A stretch of DNA of 25,604 nucleotides from an uncultured Oscillospiraceae bacterium (GCA_910588625.1 CAJUQN010000032.1:1-25604), one strand, 5' to 3'. Positions 6,621 through 15,097 are shown, counted from the first letter of the stretch. Numbers and translations are program-made. The notes: generated by a model from the letters alone, not told the origin.

Positions 6621-7280
6621 TTAACTCTGCGTTTTCTCATTTTCCTCAGGTCCAAAGGCCGGGACCGCCTGGGGACGCTGGGCATAGTCCGCCAATCCCT
6701 CCAGCGCATCCACCCCCTGGGGGCAGAACAGCCCAGCTCCATCCTCGATTTGGAGGGAAAACCCCTCCGGGTCTGTTTTGAACAGCACCGCGCTGGAGAC
6801 GGAACGGTCCGCCACCTCGTAGCCAAGGCGTTCCAGCGCCAGGGTCAGCGCCTTGGGACCCTCAGCACAGGCCGGGCCCAGTTCGCCCCGGTAGTCCCCT
6901 GCCCTGCTGGCCGCCCAGGCACAGTCCGCCCCGGCCAGCAGGTCCCACTCTCCTGTGCAAGCAGCCTCCGACTCTTGTATTGAGCGTGGCGTAAAGCGCT
7001 TTTCCCGCTCACCCGAGAGGAACAGCGACACCGCCGCCCTCTCTTGCCGGACAAACACCGACGCGGAAAAATCATAGTACCCCGCCAGCCACGCACCACA
7101 AGCAGCACAGCCGCCGTCGTGGAATTTGGCCTCCCCTCCGGCCAGCGCCACGCCGCAGCCCACAGCCCGTGCCAGCGTCCGGGCCAGAGCCCCGCCACCG
7201 CTCCCAATGGCTACCGTGCCCTGCCTGCCCAGCCGCAGGCCCAGCTCATAAAACTCCCGCCCCAATTGTGTGCGGTCCAT
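6621..7280 (-). CDS. Uncharacterised protein, faint phosphohexomutase-like features
   Basis: A 219-residue cytosolic-looking protein I cannot place with certainty. The first half (GTVAIGSGGGALARTLARAV, then GGCAACGAWLAGYYDFSASV, then AAVSLFLSGE) follows the order of an alpha-D-phosphohexomutase first domain: sugar-phosphate-binding strand, region of the phosphoserine loop, and an 'LFxxxG' strand. However, there is no recognisable catalytic Ser-His-Asn (SASHNP-like) motif and the protein is less than half the usual length. If related, it is a degenerate or repurposed single-domain member. The ATG at 7280 follows AGGGG and is preferred over the upstream in-frame ATG at 7355, which lies inside the preceding gene. 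It is 64 bp downstream of the WYL regulator on the same strand, with no terminator between, so probably co-transcribed. It ends without a visible terminator before the ABC-F promoter. Confidence 0.65.
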   Translation of the reverse strand: MDRTQLGREFYELGLRLGRQGTVAIGSGGGALARTLARAVGCGVALAGGEAKFHDGGCAACGAWLAGYYDFSASVFVRQERAAVSLFLSGEREKRFTPRSIQESEAACTGEWDLLAGADCAWAASRAGDYRGELGPACAEGPKALTLALERLGYEVADRSVSSAVLFKTDPEGFSLQIEDGAGLFCPQGVDALEGLADYAQRPQAVPAFGPEENEKTQS

Positions 7281-7344
7281 AGAAACCCCTCCGATTCGGG
7301 ACCAATTGTCCCTTTTGGAAAAGTTTCCCCACTTTGCAGGCGGG

Positions 7345-8379
7345 CTATTCCTCACAATCCTGATTCACAGGCAATTCTGTTTCTGTCTTCTGAGAGGGCC
7401 CGCCCCGGTACATGGCCGCCGCCTGCTCCAGCCGGGCGGCAAAGTCCTCTACCGCCCACTGGGGACTCAATACCTCCACACCCGGACCCAGGCCGAACAG
7501 CCACCCCCATAGCGGCGGGCTCACCACCAGGTCCAAGGTCACCGTAAAACGCTCATCTCCGTCTGGGATCAGCGATACCCCCAGCCCAAAGCGGTCGATG
7601 ACCACACCGGCCAGCCGGTTTTCACACCGCAGCTTTAGTTGGCAGGAGGCGCCGGAGAACATCCCGAAGTGCTTTCGAGTGTAGCCCTCCGCCGTCCAGT
7701 CCTCCCGGGAGTGGCCCTGAGCGGCGGACACGATGATGTCCGCCATCTTGTCCACCCGGTAATGCCGCACCTCGTCCCGCAATTCATCCCATCCGGCCAG
7801 ATAGTAGTTCTCGCTATCCCAAATGAGACCGTAAGGGGTCAGCTTGTACCGGCTCCCCTCCCGGCGGAACACCCGCTCCCGCTGGGCGTTGTACTCAAAA
7901 TAGCGGAATGTCACCACTTTGTTGGCCGCAATAGCCCCCTGGAGCTTGTCCACATTGTAAAAAATGCTCTCATTCATGGTCTTGACCCGGCGGTCCACGT
8001 ACACCTGCCGCTGGAGCTGCCGGGCCTGGTGCACACTGGTCAGCCCCTCCAGCTTGTGAATGAGGGCATCGCTTTTCCGCTTGGTCAGGAAGCGGCTGGA
8101 CTGCACCGCGTCCACCAGCAGCTTCAATTCCGCCAGTTCAAAATCCCGGGCTCCGATATACCAGCCGCCGCCCCGGCCCCGGCGGCTCTGCACGTCAAGG
8201 CCCAGCTCCTTGAGCTGCTCCATGTCGTCGTAGATGCTCTTGCGCTCGGCGGTAAGGCCCCAGCGCTCCAGCTCCTCCTGCATCTCCTGACGGGAGATGG
8301 GGTGCTCCTCGTCGCTGCGCTCCAGCAGGAGCTTGGCCAGAATGGGCAGCTTGCGTTTCTGATTGGCACTCTTGGCCAT
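7345..8379 (-). CDS. WYL-domain transcriptional regulator (YafY-like)
   Basis: A 344-residue regulator with an N-terminal winged helix-turn-helix (about 1-75: ISRQEMQEELERWGL...ERKSIYDDMEQLKELGL), a middle helical part, and a WYL domain (about 145-225) with TFRYFEYN, YKLTPYGLIWDSENYYLAGW and a HYRVDKM segment. The signature triad appears as YYL rather than WYL. A C-terminal WCX-like part follows (about 240-330). WYL proteins bind nucleic acid or nucleotide ligands and often control defence or stress genes; the target here is unknown, though the gene just downstream (6621-7280) is the natural suspect. AAAGGAGG precedes ATG 8379. Confidence 0.88.
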   Translation of the reverse strand: MAKSANQKRKLPILAKLLLERSDEEHPISRQEMQEELERWGLTAERKSIYDDMEQLKELGLDVQSRRGRGGGWYIGARDFELAELKLLVDAVQSSRFLTKRKSDALIHKLEGLTSVHQARQLQRQVYVDRRVKTMNESIFYNVDKLQGAIAANKVVTFRYFEYNAQRERVFRREGSRYKLTPYGLIWDSENYYLAGWDELRDEVRHYRVDKMADIIVSAAQGHSREDWTAEGYTRKHFGMFSGASCQLKLRCENRLAGVVIDRFGLGVSLIPDGDERFTVTLDLVVSPPLWGWLFGLGPGVEVLSPQWAVEDFAARLEQAAAMYRGGPSQKTETELPVNQDCEE

Positions 8380-8437
8380 GGTCGTCCCCTCCTTTCGCTA
8401 AATATCCTAACGCAAACAAAGTCCTATATTCAGGGAT

Positions 8438-8466
8438 ATTATAGCAGGTATCCGTCCATGGCGCAA
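8438..8466 (-). promoter_or_regulatory. WYL regulator promoter
   Basis: TTGCGC (8461-8466) and TATAAT (8438-8443) with a 17-bp spacer on the minus strand. The -35 lies directly beside the T-tract of the preceding unit's terminator. Confidence 0.75.
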
Positions 8467-8467
8467 G

Positions 8468-8496
8468 AAAAAACCGCCCCGGCATAGCCGGGGCGG
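8468..8496 (-). terminator. Terminator of the ECF sigma operon
   Basis: Minus-strand stem CCGCCCCGGC/GCCGGGGCGG (8496-8487 with 8483-8474), 3-nt loop, followed by six T (8473-8468), just after the stop codon of the anti-sigma-like gene. Confidence 0.9.
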
Positions 8497-8504
8497 CGCT
8501 GGCG

Positions 8505-9974
8505 TCAATGATGACTCCTGTGGTGGTCTTCCTGGTGATGGTCCTCCTGGTGGCTGTGCTCCATCCCCACCGGAAGGGTCTGACCACACACCTCGCAGGT
8601 GTAGACCGGGTCCGCTTCACAGGCGTGGTGGCAGCCCGACTGGTAGGTCTCGCCACACTCAGGGCAGGTTTGGGTATGATAGTGCGCCTCTCCCGCCGGG
8701 TAGCTCACGCCGCAGTCCGGGCAGGTGTTGACGCCGGGGGTGGGGGCCAAGGGAAGGCCGCAGATCCCGTGGCCGTGGGCCGAACCCGGCACGCTCTCCT
8801 CCCCGCACTCCGGGCAAGTATAGCTCGGCTGCGCGCTCACCGCCGGGGCGCCGTCGTTCCAGTTTGGCTCGCCCACGCCGGTGAAGGAATGGACGTGGGC
8901 CTTCTCGCCGCCAGCCAGGACCTGCTGGCCGCAGATGGAGCAAATGGTCATCTCGCTCTCGTGCTTGGATAAGCTCCCGTCCCCGTGGGTGCGGTCCGGG
9001 AAGGTCTCGCCGCAGACCATACAGGTGACCGTCCCGTCCGCATTGGCTGTCATGACAGGCTCCATGGTATCTGTGATCCACTCCAGATAGCGGGTGCCAT
9101 CGTCGGCCACCAGCCGCACCAGGCGGCTCACCCGCTCCTCGGCCAGCGCCCGGCTGGTGCTCGTCAGATCGAAGCGGAAGCCATAGCCGTCCCTCATGAA
9201 GCTCACCCGGCGGGTGCTGGCGTCCACGCCGCCGCTGGGGGTGGCCACGGAGTCGTGGCCGTCGGCGGTGACCGTGACGCCGCAGATGTTCTGTTCCACG
9301 CTGTGGGGGTAGACGATGCAGGTCGGGGGGAGCCGGTCCGCCGTCACCGCAAACTCGAAGTGGTCCAGCGGTCCCTGATGGCCTATGACATAGGCGCCCC
9401 AGAAGTCGCCGTTCTCATACCAAGCCGCCCAGCCGGACAGCTCGTAGCCGTCCCAGTCCAAGTGGGTGGACAGCGCGTCCTCCCCGCCCAGCAGATAGGC
9501 GATGTGCTCCCGGCTCATGTCCCGCCGTAGCGCCCCCTGGGGGATGTCCCAGTCCAGGGCGGTCTGCACCTCGGACAGCCCCGTATTGCCGTAGTCGATA
9601 TCGGGCAGCATGATGAACGAGACCACACCCAGGCCCTCGAACCTGGGATCATGGTACTCATAGCTCCCCACGGTCTTTTCCACCGATCCGGTCTCATCGC
9701 CGGGCTCCACTATGGCGATGTCGGGCTGGGGTGCGTCCACGTTCTCCGGCACATAGGACGCCTGACGGAACAGCTCATCCAGACGGCCGCTCCACCGGGC
9801 GTCCCAGTGCATCCCCAGGGCCGCGCCGCCGAATACCAGAATGAACGCCGCCGCTATGGCGCCGTACTTTGCCCAGGGTGCGGGTCCCTTTTTCGGCTCT
9901 TTCAGCTCCTTCAGCCGCCGGTCCAGGGTCTCGGAGGCTTTCACGCCGTCCATAAATTTTCTGTACCGCTTCAT
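8505..9974 (-). CDS. Membrane-anchored anti-sigma-like protein with repeated Cys/His metal-binding modules
   Basis: A 489-residue protein encoded 4 nt after an ECF sigma factor. Residues 1-35 are a basic cytosolic segment (KRYRKFMDGVKASETLDRRLKEL) that could bind the sigma factor. One membrane helix follows (about 37-54), so the rest should be outside the cell. Residues ~60-317 form a sensor-like domain I do not recognise. From 318 come six modules built on CxxCG followed by HxH or similar, with first cysteines at 318, 345, 387, 418, 437 and 460, and then a tail containing three HH pairs (479-489). The pattern is like tandem zinc ribbons, with a metal-binding His-rich end. ATG 9974 is chosen for the AAGGAG site ending 9 nt upstream. 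No known family covers the whole; regulation of the sigma factor by metal or redox state is inference. Confidence 0.8.
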   Translation of the reverse strand: MKRYRKFMDGVKASETLDRRLKELKEPKKGPAPWAKYGAIAAAFILVFGGAALGMHWDARWSGRLDELFRQASYVPENVDAPQPDIAIVEPGDETGSVEKTVGSYEYHDPRFEGLGVVSFIMLPDIDYGNTGLSEVQTALDWDIPQGALRRDMSREHIAYLLGGEDALSTHLDWDGYELSGWAAWYENGDFWGAYVIGHQGPLDHFEFAVTADRLPPTCIVYPHSVEQNICGVTVTADGHDSVATPSGGVDASTRRVSFMRDGYGFRFDLTSTSRALAEERVSRLVRLVADDGTRYLEWITDTMEPVMTANADGTVTCMVCGETFPDRTHGDGSLSKHESEMTICSICGQQVLAGGEKAHVHSFTGVGEPNWNDGAPAVSAQPSYTCPECGEESVPGSAHGHGICGLPLAPTPGVNTCPDCGVSYPAGEAHYHTQTCPECGETYQSGCHHACEADPVYTCEVCGQTLPVGMEHSHQEDHHQEDHHRSHH

Positions 9975-9978
9975 ATCA

Positions 9979-10455
9979 TTATTCTCCTTCTTCTTCCAAT
10001 AAGTACCGCCGCAAAGCATCTCTTGCCCGGCTCAGGTGGGAGCGCACCGTCCCGGGCCGCTGGCCCAGGATGGCCCCGATCTCCTCGGAGGTATAGCCCT
10101 CGTAGTAGTGCAGGTGCACCGCCAAACGCTGGTTGGCGGGCAGGGTCAGGATTGCCTCCATCAGCTCCCGGCTGCCCTCCTCCTCCGGGGCAGGGTATAT
10201 GTCCAGCAGCTCCACTGCGGGGTGGCGCTTGCGGGTGCGCAAAACGCTTTTGCAGCGGTTGGCCGTCACCTTCAACAGCCACGCCTTTTCATGGTCCCTG
10301 TCACGCAGTTCGGGGCGCTTTTCCAGATAGCGCAGAAATGTGTCCTGCACCGCGTCCTCCGCCTCCTGGACGTCGCCCAAAATCGCCAGCGCCGCCCGAA
10401 ACAGGATGTCTTCGTATTTGTCGATCAGTTCTTCCAACCGGTTGGAGTGGTCCAT
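9979..10455 (-). CDS. ECF-type RNA polymerase sigma factor
   Basis: A 158-residue sigma-70 family protein with only regions 2 and 4. Region 2 (about 10-75) has the AEDAVQDTFLRYLEK and AWLLKVTANRCKS blocks that bind core polymerase and melt the -10. Region 4 (about 100-152) has LPANQRLAVHLHYYEGYTSEEIGAILGQRPGTVRSHLSRARDAL, the helix-turn-helix that reads the -35. It would direct RNA polymerase to a small regulon; the usual control is a co-encoded membrane anti-sigma factor, and the 3' gene here fits that place. AGAGAGGAGGG precedes ATG 10455. A possible self-recognised promoter (AAC-17 bp-CGT) lies 45 bp upstream. Confidence 0.92.
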   Translation of the reverse strand: MDHSNRLEELIDKYEDILFRAALAILGDVQEAEDAVQDTFLRYLEKRPELRDRDHEKAWLLKVTANRCKSVLRTRKRHPAVELLDIYPAPEEEGSRELMEAILTLPANQRLAVHLHYYEGYTSEEIGAILGQRPGTVRSHLSRARDALRRYLLEEEGE

Positions 10456-10480
10456 CTCGTCCCTCCTCTCTGCTTATAAC

Positions 10481-10503
10481 ACGCTCTGGACCGTCGAATC
10501 GTT
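10481..10503 (-). promoter_or_regulatory. Candidate ECF-type autoregulated promoter
   Basis: On the minus strand GCAAC (AAC at 10503-10501) and CGT (10483-10481) are separated by 17 bp, the layout of many ECF promoters (AAC at -35, CGT at -10). The start site would fall near 10474, leaving a short leader with the ribosome binding site. No good sigma-A promoter with proper spacing is seen in the same place. Confidence 0.4.
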
Positions 10504-10531
10504 GCAATCGGGAGAAATTTTTACCCTAGTC

Positions 10532-10560
10532 TTTCCTGTCCACATATGATATACTATAAT
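10532..10560 (+). promoter_or_regulatory. Possible promoter of the NYN-LOTUS gene
   Basis: TATAAT at 10555-10560 has only a weak -35 (TTTCCT, 10532-10537) at 17 bp. The leader of ~105 nt includes a 16-bp perfect palindrome TTTTCTTGCAAGAAAA (10630-10645) 26 bp before the start codon. Confidence 0.4.
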
Positions 10561-10671
10561 TTACACAGTTCACAATAGCGTTGATAGCCGTGTGTCCCCT
10601 TCTCTGGCTATGAACACTTTGGCAGCGAATTTTCTTGCAAGAAAAAGAACGCCCCGTGAAAGGAGATCATC

Positions 10672-11421
10672 ATGGAAAACGAATTGCGCTTAGCCGTCCT
10701 CATTGACGCGGACAACGCCCCGCGCACCGCCCTGAGGGAGATCATGGCGGAGGTGGCGGTCTACGGCGCGGCCACCATCAAGCGCATTTACGGAGATTGG
10801 ACCGCCCCCAACATGGGCAGTTGGAAGCCGCTGCTGTTGGAGCACGCCATCACGCCCTTCCAGCAGTACAGCTATACCACGGGCAAAAACGCCACAGACT
10901 CGGCCATGATCATCGACGCGATGGATATTCTCTACTCAGGCAACTGTGACGGGTTCGTTCTCGTGTCCAGCGACAGCGATTTTACCCGGCTGGCTACCCG
11001 GCTCAGGGAAGCGGGAATGAAAGTGTACGGCATGGGCGAGAAGAAAACGCCGAAGCCGTTCATTGTGGCCTGTGATAAATTCGTCTACATCGAGTCTTTG
11101 AAGGCGGCGGAGCAGGAGGAGGCTCCGGCCCCGGCTGGGAAGACCGCAAAGAAAAAGGCCGCCCCCACTCCAGAGGCCGCCACACTGTCCGTCCGGGAAC
11201 TCATTGCCCAATCGGTGGAGGATTTGGCAGACGAGGACGGCTATGCCTATCTGGGCGATCTGGGCACGCTTCTGATCAAAAAACAGCCCGATTTCGACTC
11301 CCGCAACTACGGCTATGCCAAGCTGTCCAAATTCATCGCGGCTTTGAACGGCTTCGAAATCGACGAGCGCCACAACCCCAAATATCAAGGCACACAGGTA
11401 TTTGTCCGCAACAAAAAGTAA
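10672..11421 (+). CDS. NYN (PIN-like) nuclease domain protein with C-terminal OST-HTH/LOTUS domain
   Basis: A 249-residue cytosolic protein. Residues ~5-145 are a NYN/LabA-type PIN-like nuclease domain with its acidic residues in place: Asp12 and Asp14 in LIDADN, Asp76 and Asp82 in the KNATDSAMIIDAMD helix, and Asp101/Asp103 in SSDSDF, consistent with a metal-dependent RNase. A linker rich in Ala, Lys and Pro (about 146-175) leads to a winged OST-HTH/LOTUS domain (about 178-245: SVRELIAQSVEDL...YGYAKLSKFIAALNGFEID), which in known proteins binds RNA, often G-rich or structured. The likely role is RNA cleavage or decay; the substrate is unknown. AAGGAG lies just before ATG 10672. The gene is divergent from the ECF sigma operon and expressed alone. 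Confidence 0.85.
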   Translation: MENELRLAVLIDADNAPRTALREIMAEVAVYGAATIKRIYGDWTAPNMGSWKPLLLEHAITPFQQYSYTTGKNATDSAMIIDAMDILYSGNCDGFVLVSSDSDFTRLATRLREAGMKVYGMGEKKTPKPFIVACDKFVYIESLKAAEQEEAPAPAGKTAKKKAAPTPEAATLSVRELIAQSVEDLADEDGYAYLGDLGTLLIKKQPDFDSRNYGYAKLSKFIAALNGFEIDERHNPKYQGTQVFVRNKK

Positions 11422-11430
11422 ATACGTACG

Positions 11431-11463
11431 CAAAAACAGCCCCGCTCTTTCGAGCGGGGCTGT
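11431..11463. terminator. Shared terminator of NYN-LOTUS gene and nifJ
   Basis: ACAGCCCCGCTC (11436-11447) pairs with GAGCGGGGCTGT (11452-11463). The minus strand reads into TTTTT, giving a good nifJ terminator; the plus strand has only TTCTC, so it is weaker for the NYN gene. Confidence 0.85.
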
Positions 11464-11484
11464 TCTCATGCCTTGAAGCGGAAG

Positions 11485-14400
11485 TTACTTGTACAGCTCG
11501 ATGAGCTTCTGGAGGTGCTCCCAGCGCTCCATCGCGGCGGCCTCGTTCTCCTTGAAGAGCTTGTCGGCGCGCTCCGGGAAGGAACGGGTCAGGGAGGAGT
11601 AGCGGGCCTCGTTGAGCAGGAACTCCTGATAGCCGCCCGCGGGGGCCTTGGAGTCCAGGGTAAACGGATTCTTGCCCTCGGCCTTGTTGGCGGGGTTGTA
11701 CCGGAACAGGTTCCAGTAGCCACAGGCCACGGCCTTCTTCATCTCGCTCTGGCAGTTGGCCATACCGCCCTTGATGGAGTGCATCTCACAGGGGCTGTAG
11801 CCGATGACCAGGGACGGGCCGTGATAAGCCTCGGCCTCGCGGATGGCCTGGAGGGTCTGGTTCGGGTTGGCGCCCATGGCCACCTGGGCCACGTACACAT
11901 AGCCATACTGCATGACGATCTCAGCCAGGGACTTCTTGTTGATGGTCTTGCCGGCCGCGGCGAACTGCGCCACCTGGCCGATGTTGGAGGACTTGGACGC
12001 CTGTCCGCCGGTGTTGGAGTACACCTCGGTGTCGAACACGAAGATGTTCACATCCTCGCCGGAGGCCAGCACGTGGTCCAGTCCGCCGTAGCCGATGTCG
12101 TAGGCCCAGCCGTCGCCGCCGAAGATCCACACGGACTTCTTGTTCAGGTACTCCTTCTGGGCCAGGATGGCCTTGGAGTCCTCGCAGCCGTCGTGGGCCC
12201 ACTTCTCCAGCAGCTCCACCAAGGCCTTGGTGGCCTCGGCGTTGGCGACGCCGTCGTCCTTGGTGTCCAAGTAAGCCTGGAGCACCGCGTTGGGCTGGCC
12301 CTGCTCGGCGCAGTTCTTGGCCATGGCCTCGATCTTCTCGATCAGGGCGTTGCGCAGGGCCTTCTGGCCCAGGTGGAGGCCCAGGCCGTGCTCGGCGTTG
12401 TCCTCGAACAGGGAGTTGGCCCAAGCCACGCCCTTGCCGTCCTTATTGACGGTGTAGGGAGAGGTGGCGGCGGGACCGCCCCAGATGGAGGAGCAGCCGG
12501 TGGCGTTGGAAACATACATACGGTCGCCGCAGACCTGAGTGACCAGGCGGGCGTAAGCGGTCTCGGCACAGCCGGCGCAGGAGCCGGAGAACTCCAGCAG
12601 GGGCTGCTTGAACTGGCTGTCCTTGACGGAAGCGGTTCCCTCCATGTCGGCCTTGGGGGCCACCTTGGCCACCATATAGTCGAAAGCGGGCTGACGGGCG
12701 GCCTCCTTCTCCAGGGGCACCATGGACAAGCTCTTGGTCGGGCACACGCCCACGCAGACGGAGCAGCCCATGCAGTCCATGGCGGACACGGCCAGGGAGT
12801 ACTTGTACACGCCCTTGCCCTTGCCGGCCTTGAAGTCCACGATCTGGGCGCACTCGGGGGCGTTCTTGGCCTCCTCCTCGCTCAGGGCGAAAGGACGGAT
12901 GGTGGCGTGGGGGCAGACGTAGGCGCACATATTACACTGCACGCAGGTGTCGGAATTCCAGGCGGGAACGCTGACGGCCACGCCGCGCTTCTCGTAGGCA
13001 GCGGCGCCCTGCTGGAAGGTGCCGTCCACGTAGTTGATAAAGGCGGACACGGGCAGGCTGTCGCCGTCCATGCGGTTGACGGGCTCCATGACGTCCTTCA
13101 CCTGCTTGACCAGCTCAGCGCGGCCCTCCAGGCTTTCGCCCTTATTGTCGTCGGTGGCGGCAGCCCAGGAGGCGGGCACGTCAAACTTCTTGAAGGCAGT
13201 GGCGCCGATGTCGATGGCCTTGTGGTTCATGTCCACGATATCCTGGCCCTTCTTCAGGTAGGAGTGGGTGGCGGCGTCCTTCATATAGCCGATGGCCTCG
13301 GCCTCGGGCATCACCTTGGCCAGGGCGAAGAAGGCGGACTGGAGGATGGTGTTGGTGCGCTTGCCCATGCCGATCTCAATGGCCAGGTCGATGGCGTTGA
13401 TGGTGTAGACCTGGATGTTGTGCTCGGCGATATAGCGCTTGGCCACGGCGGGCATATGCTTATCCAGCTCCTCGTCGGACCACTGGCAGTTGATGAGGAA
13501 GGTGCCGCCGTCCTTCACGTCCCGGACCATGGGGAAGCCCTTGACGATATAGGAGGGCACGTGGCAGGCCACGAAGTCGGCCTTGTTGATATAATAGGGG
13601 GCGCGGATGGGCTGGTCGCCGAAGCGCAGATGGCTCACGGTCACGCCGCCGGTCTTCTTGGAGTCGTACTGGAAGTACGCCTGGACATACTTGTCGGTGT
13701 GGTCGCCGATGATCTTGATGGAGTTCTTGTTGGCGCCCACGGTGCCGTCTCCGCCCAGACCCCAGAACTTGACCTCGATGGTGCCCTCGGCCGCGGTGTT
13801 GGGGGAGGGCTTCTCCTCCAAGGACATATCGGTGACATCGTCCACGATGCCGATGGTGAACTGGCGCTTGGGCTGCGCACGGGTCAGCTCTTCATAGACC
13901 GCGAACACGCTGGCGGGCGGAGTGTCCTTGGAGCCCAGGCCGTAGCGGCCGCCGATGACGGAGATGTCGTTCCGGCCGGCGTTGGCCAGCGCGGTGACCA
14001 CGTCCAGGTACAAAGGCTCGCCCTGAGCGCCCGGCTCCTTGGTCCGGTCCAGTACGGCGATCTTCTTGCAGGTGGCGGGAATGGCGGCCAGCAGCTTGTC
14101 CGCGCGGAAGGGGCGGTACAGGCGGACCTTGATCAGACCCACCTTCTCGCCGTGGGCGTTCAGGTAGTCGATGACCTCTTCGGCCACGTCGCAGATGGAG
14201 CCCATGGCGATAATGACCCGGTCGGCGTCCTCCGCGCCGTAGTAGTTGAACAGCTGGTAGTTGGTGCCCAGCTTGGCGTTGACCTTGCCCATGTAGTTCT
14301 CGACGATCTCGGGGATGGCGTCGTAGTACTTGTTGCAGGCCTCGCGGTGCTGGAAGAAGATGTCGCCGTTCTCATGAGAGCCGCGCATGACGGGGCGCTC

Positions 14401-15030
14401 GGGGTTCAGGGCACGGGCGCGGAAGTCCTCGATGGCCTTCCAGTCCACCATCTCAGCCAGGTCGTCGTAATCCCACACGGCCACCTTCTGGATCTCATGG
14501 GAGGTGCGGAAGCCGTCGAAGAAGTTCAGGAAGGGCACGCGGCCCTCGATGGCGGCCAGATGGGCCACGGCGGCCAGGTCCATGACCTCCTGAACGTTGC
14601 CTTCGGCCAGCATGGCGAAGCCAGTCTGGCGGCAGGCCATGACGTCGGAGTGGTCGCCGAAGATGTTCAGCGCGTGGCTGGCCACGGTGCGGGCAGACAC
14701 GTGGAACACGCAGGGGAGCAGCTCACCGGCGATCTTGTACATATTGGGGATCATCAGCAGCAGGCCCTGGGATGCGGTGTAGGTGGTGGTCAGGGCGCCG
14801 GCGGCCAGGGATCCGTGGACGGTGCCGGCGGCGCCGGCCTCGGACTGCATCTCGATGACCTTGACGGGCTGGCCGAAAATGTTCTTGCGGCCGGCGGCGG
14901 CCCACTGGTCAACGTTGTCGGCCATGGGGCTGGACGGCGTGATGGGGTAGATGCCGGCCACCTCAGTGAAGGCATAGGACACGTGGGCGGCGGCAGTGTT
15001 GCCGTCCATTGTTTTGAACTTGCGTGCCAT
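11485..15030 (-). CDS. nifJ: Pyruvate:ferredoxin (flavodoxin) oxidoreductase, single-chain
   Basis: Cytosolic enzyme that converts pyruvate and CoA to acetyl-CoA and CO2 and reduces ferredoxin, the central step of clostridial pyruvate fermentation. The 1181-residue protein is full length for the one-chain form. Its N-terminal pyrimidine/pyruvate-binding domain carries YPITPSSPMAD (about 28-38). A gamma-type domain includes WGLGGDGTVGANKNS. Two ferredoxin-like 4Fe-4S motifs have cysteines at 696/699/702/706 and 753/756/759/763. A further cluster region follows (SGSCAGCAETAY), then the TPP-binding domain with GDG at 972-974 and NTGGQ after it. AAGGAGG precedes ATG 15030. The coding strand is strongly codon-biased, as expected for a highly expressed gene. 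It has its own promoter, with a 24-bp palindrome over the -35. Confidence 0.97.
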   Translation of the reverse strand: MARKFKTMDGNTAAAHVSYAFTEVAGIYPITPSSPMADNVDQWAAAGRKNIFGQPVKVIEMQSEAGAAGTVHGSLAAGALTTTYTASQGLLLMIPNMYKIAGELLPCVFHVSARTVASHALNIFGDHSDVMACRQTGFAMLAEGNVQEVMDLAAVAHLAAIEGRVPFLNFFDGFRTSHEIQKVAVWDYDDLAEMVDWKAIEDFRARALNPERPVMRGSHENGDIFFQHREACNKYYDAIPEIVENYMGKVNAKLGTNYQLFNYYGAEDADRVIIAMGSICDVAEEVIDYLNAHGEKVGLIKVRLYRPFRADKLLAAIPATCKKIAVLDRTKEPGAQGEPLYLDVVTALANAGRNDISVIGGRYGLGSKDTPPASVFAVYEELTRAQPKRQFTIGIVDDVTDMSLEEKPSPNTAAEGTIEVKFWGLGGDGTVGANKNSIKIIGDHTDKYVQAYFQYDSKKTGGVTVSHLRFGDQPIRAPYYINKADFVACHVPSYIVKGFPMVRDVKDGGTFLINCQWSDEELDKHMPAVAKRYIAEHNIQVYTINAIDLAIEIGMGKRTNTILQSAFFALAKVMPEAEAIGYMKDAATHSYLKKGQDIVDMNHKAIDIGATAFKKFDVPASWAAATDDNKGESLEGRAELVKQVKDVMEPVNRMDGDSLPVSAFINYVDGTFQQGAAAYEKRGVAVSVPAWNSDTCVQCNMCAYVCPHATIRPFALSEEEAKNAPECAQIVDFKAGKGKGVYKYSLAVSAMDCMGCSVCVGVCPTKSLSMVPLEKEAARQPAFDYMVAKVAPKADMEGTASVKDSQFKQPLLEFSGSCAGCAETAYARLVTQVCGDRMYVSNATGCSSIWGGPAATSPYTVNKDGKGVAWANSLFEDNAEHGLGLHLGQKALRNALIEKIEAMAKNCAEQGQPNAVLQAYLDTKDDGVANAEATKALVELLEKWAHDGCEDSKAILAQKEYLNKKSVWIFGGDGWAYDIGYGGLDHVLASGEDVNIFVFDTEVYSNTGGQASKSSNIGQVAQFAAAGKTINKKSLAEIVMQYGYVYVAQVAMGANPNQTLQAIREAEAYHGPSLVIGYSPCEMHSIKGGMANCQSEMKKAVACGYWNLFRYNPANKAEGKNPFTLDSKAPAGGYQEFLLNEARYSSLTRSFPERADKLFKENEAAAMERWEHLQKLIELYK

Positions 15031-15097
15031 AGGCGTTTTTCCTCCTTTTCATATGAGAACGTTCCCTCATACGGTTTCGTTCCGTTTCGCGTTGTTA

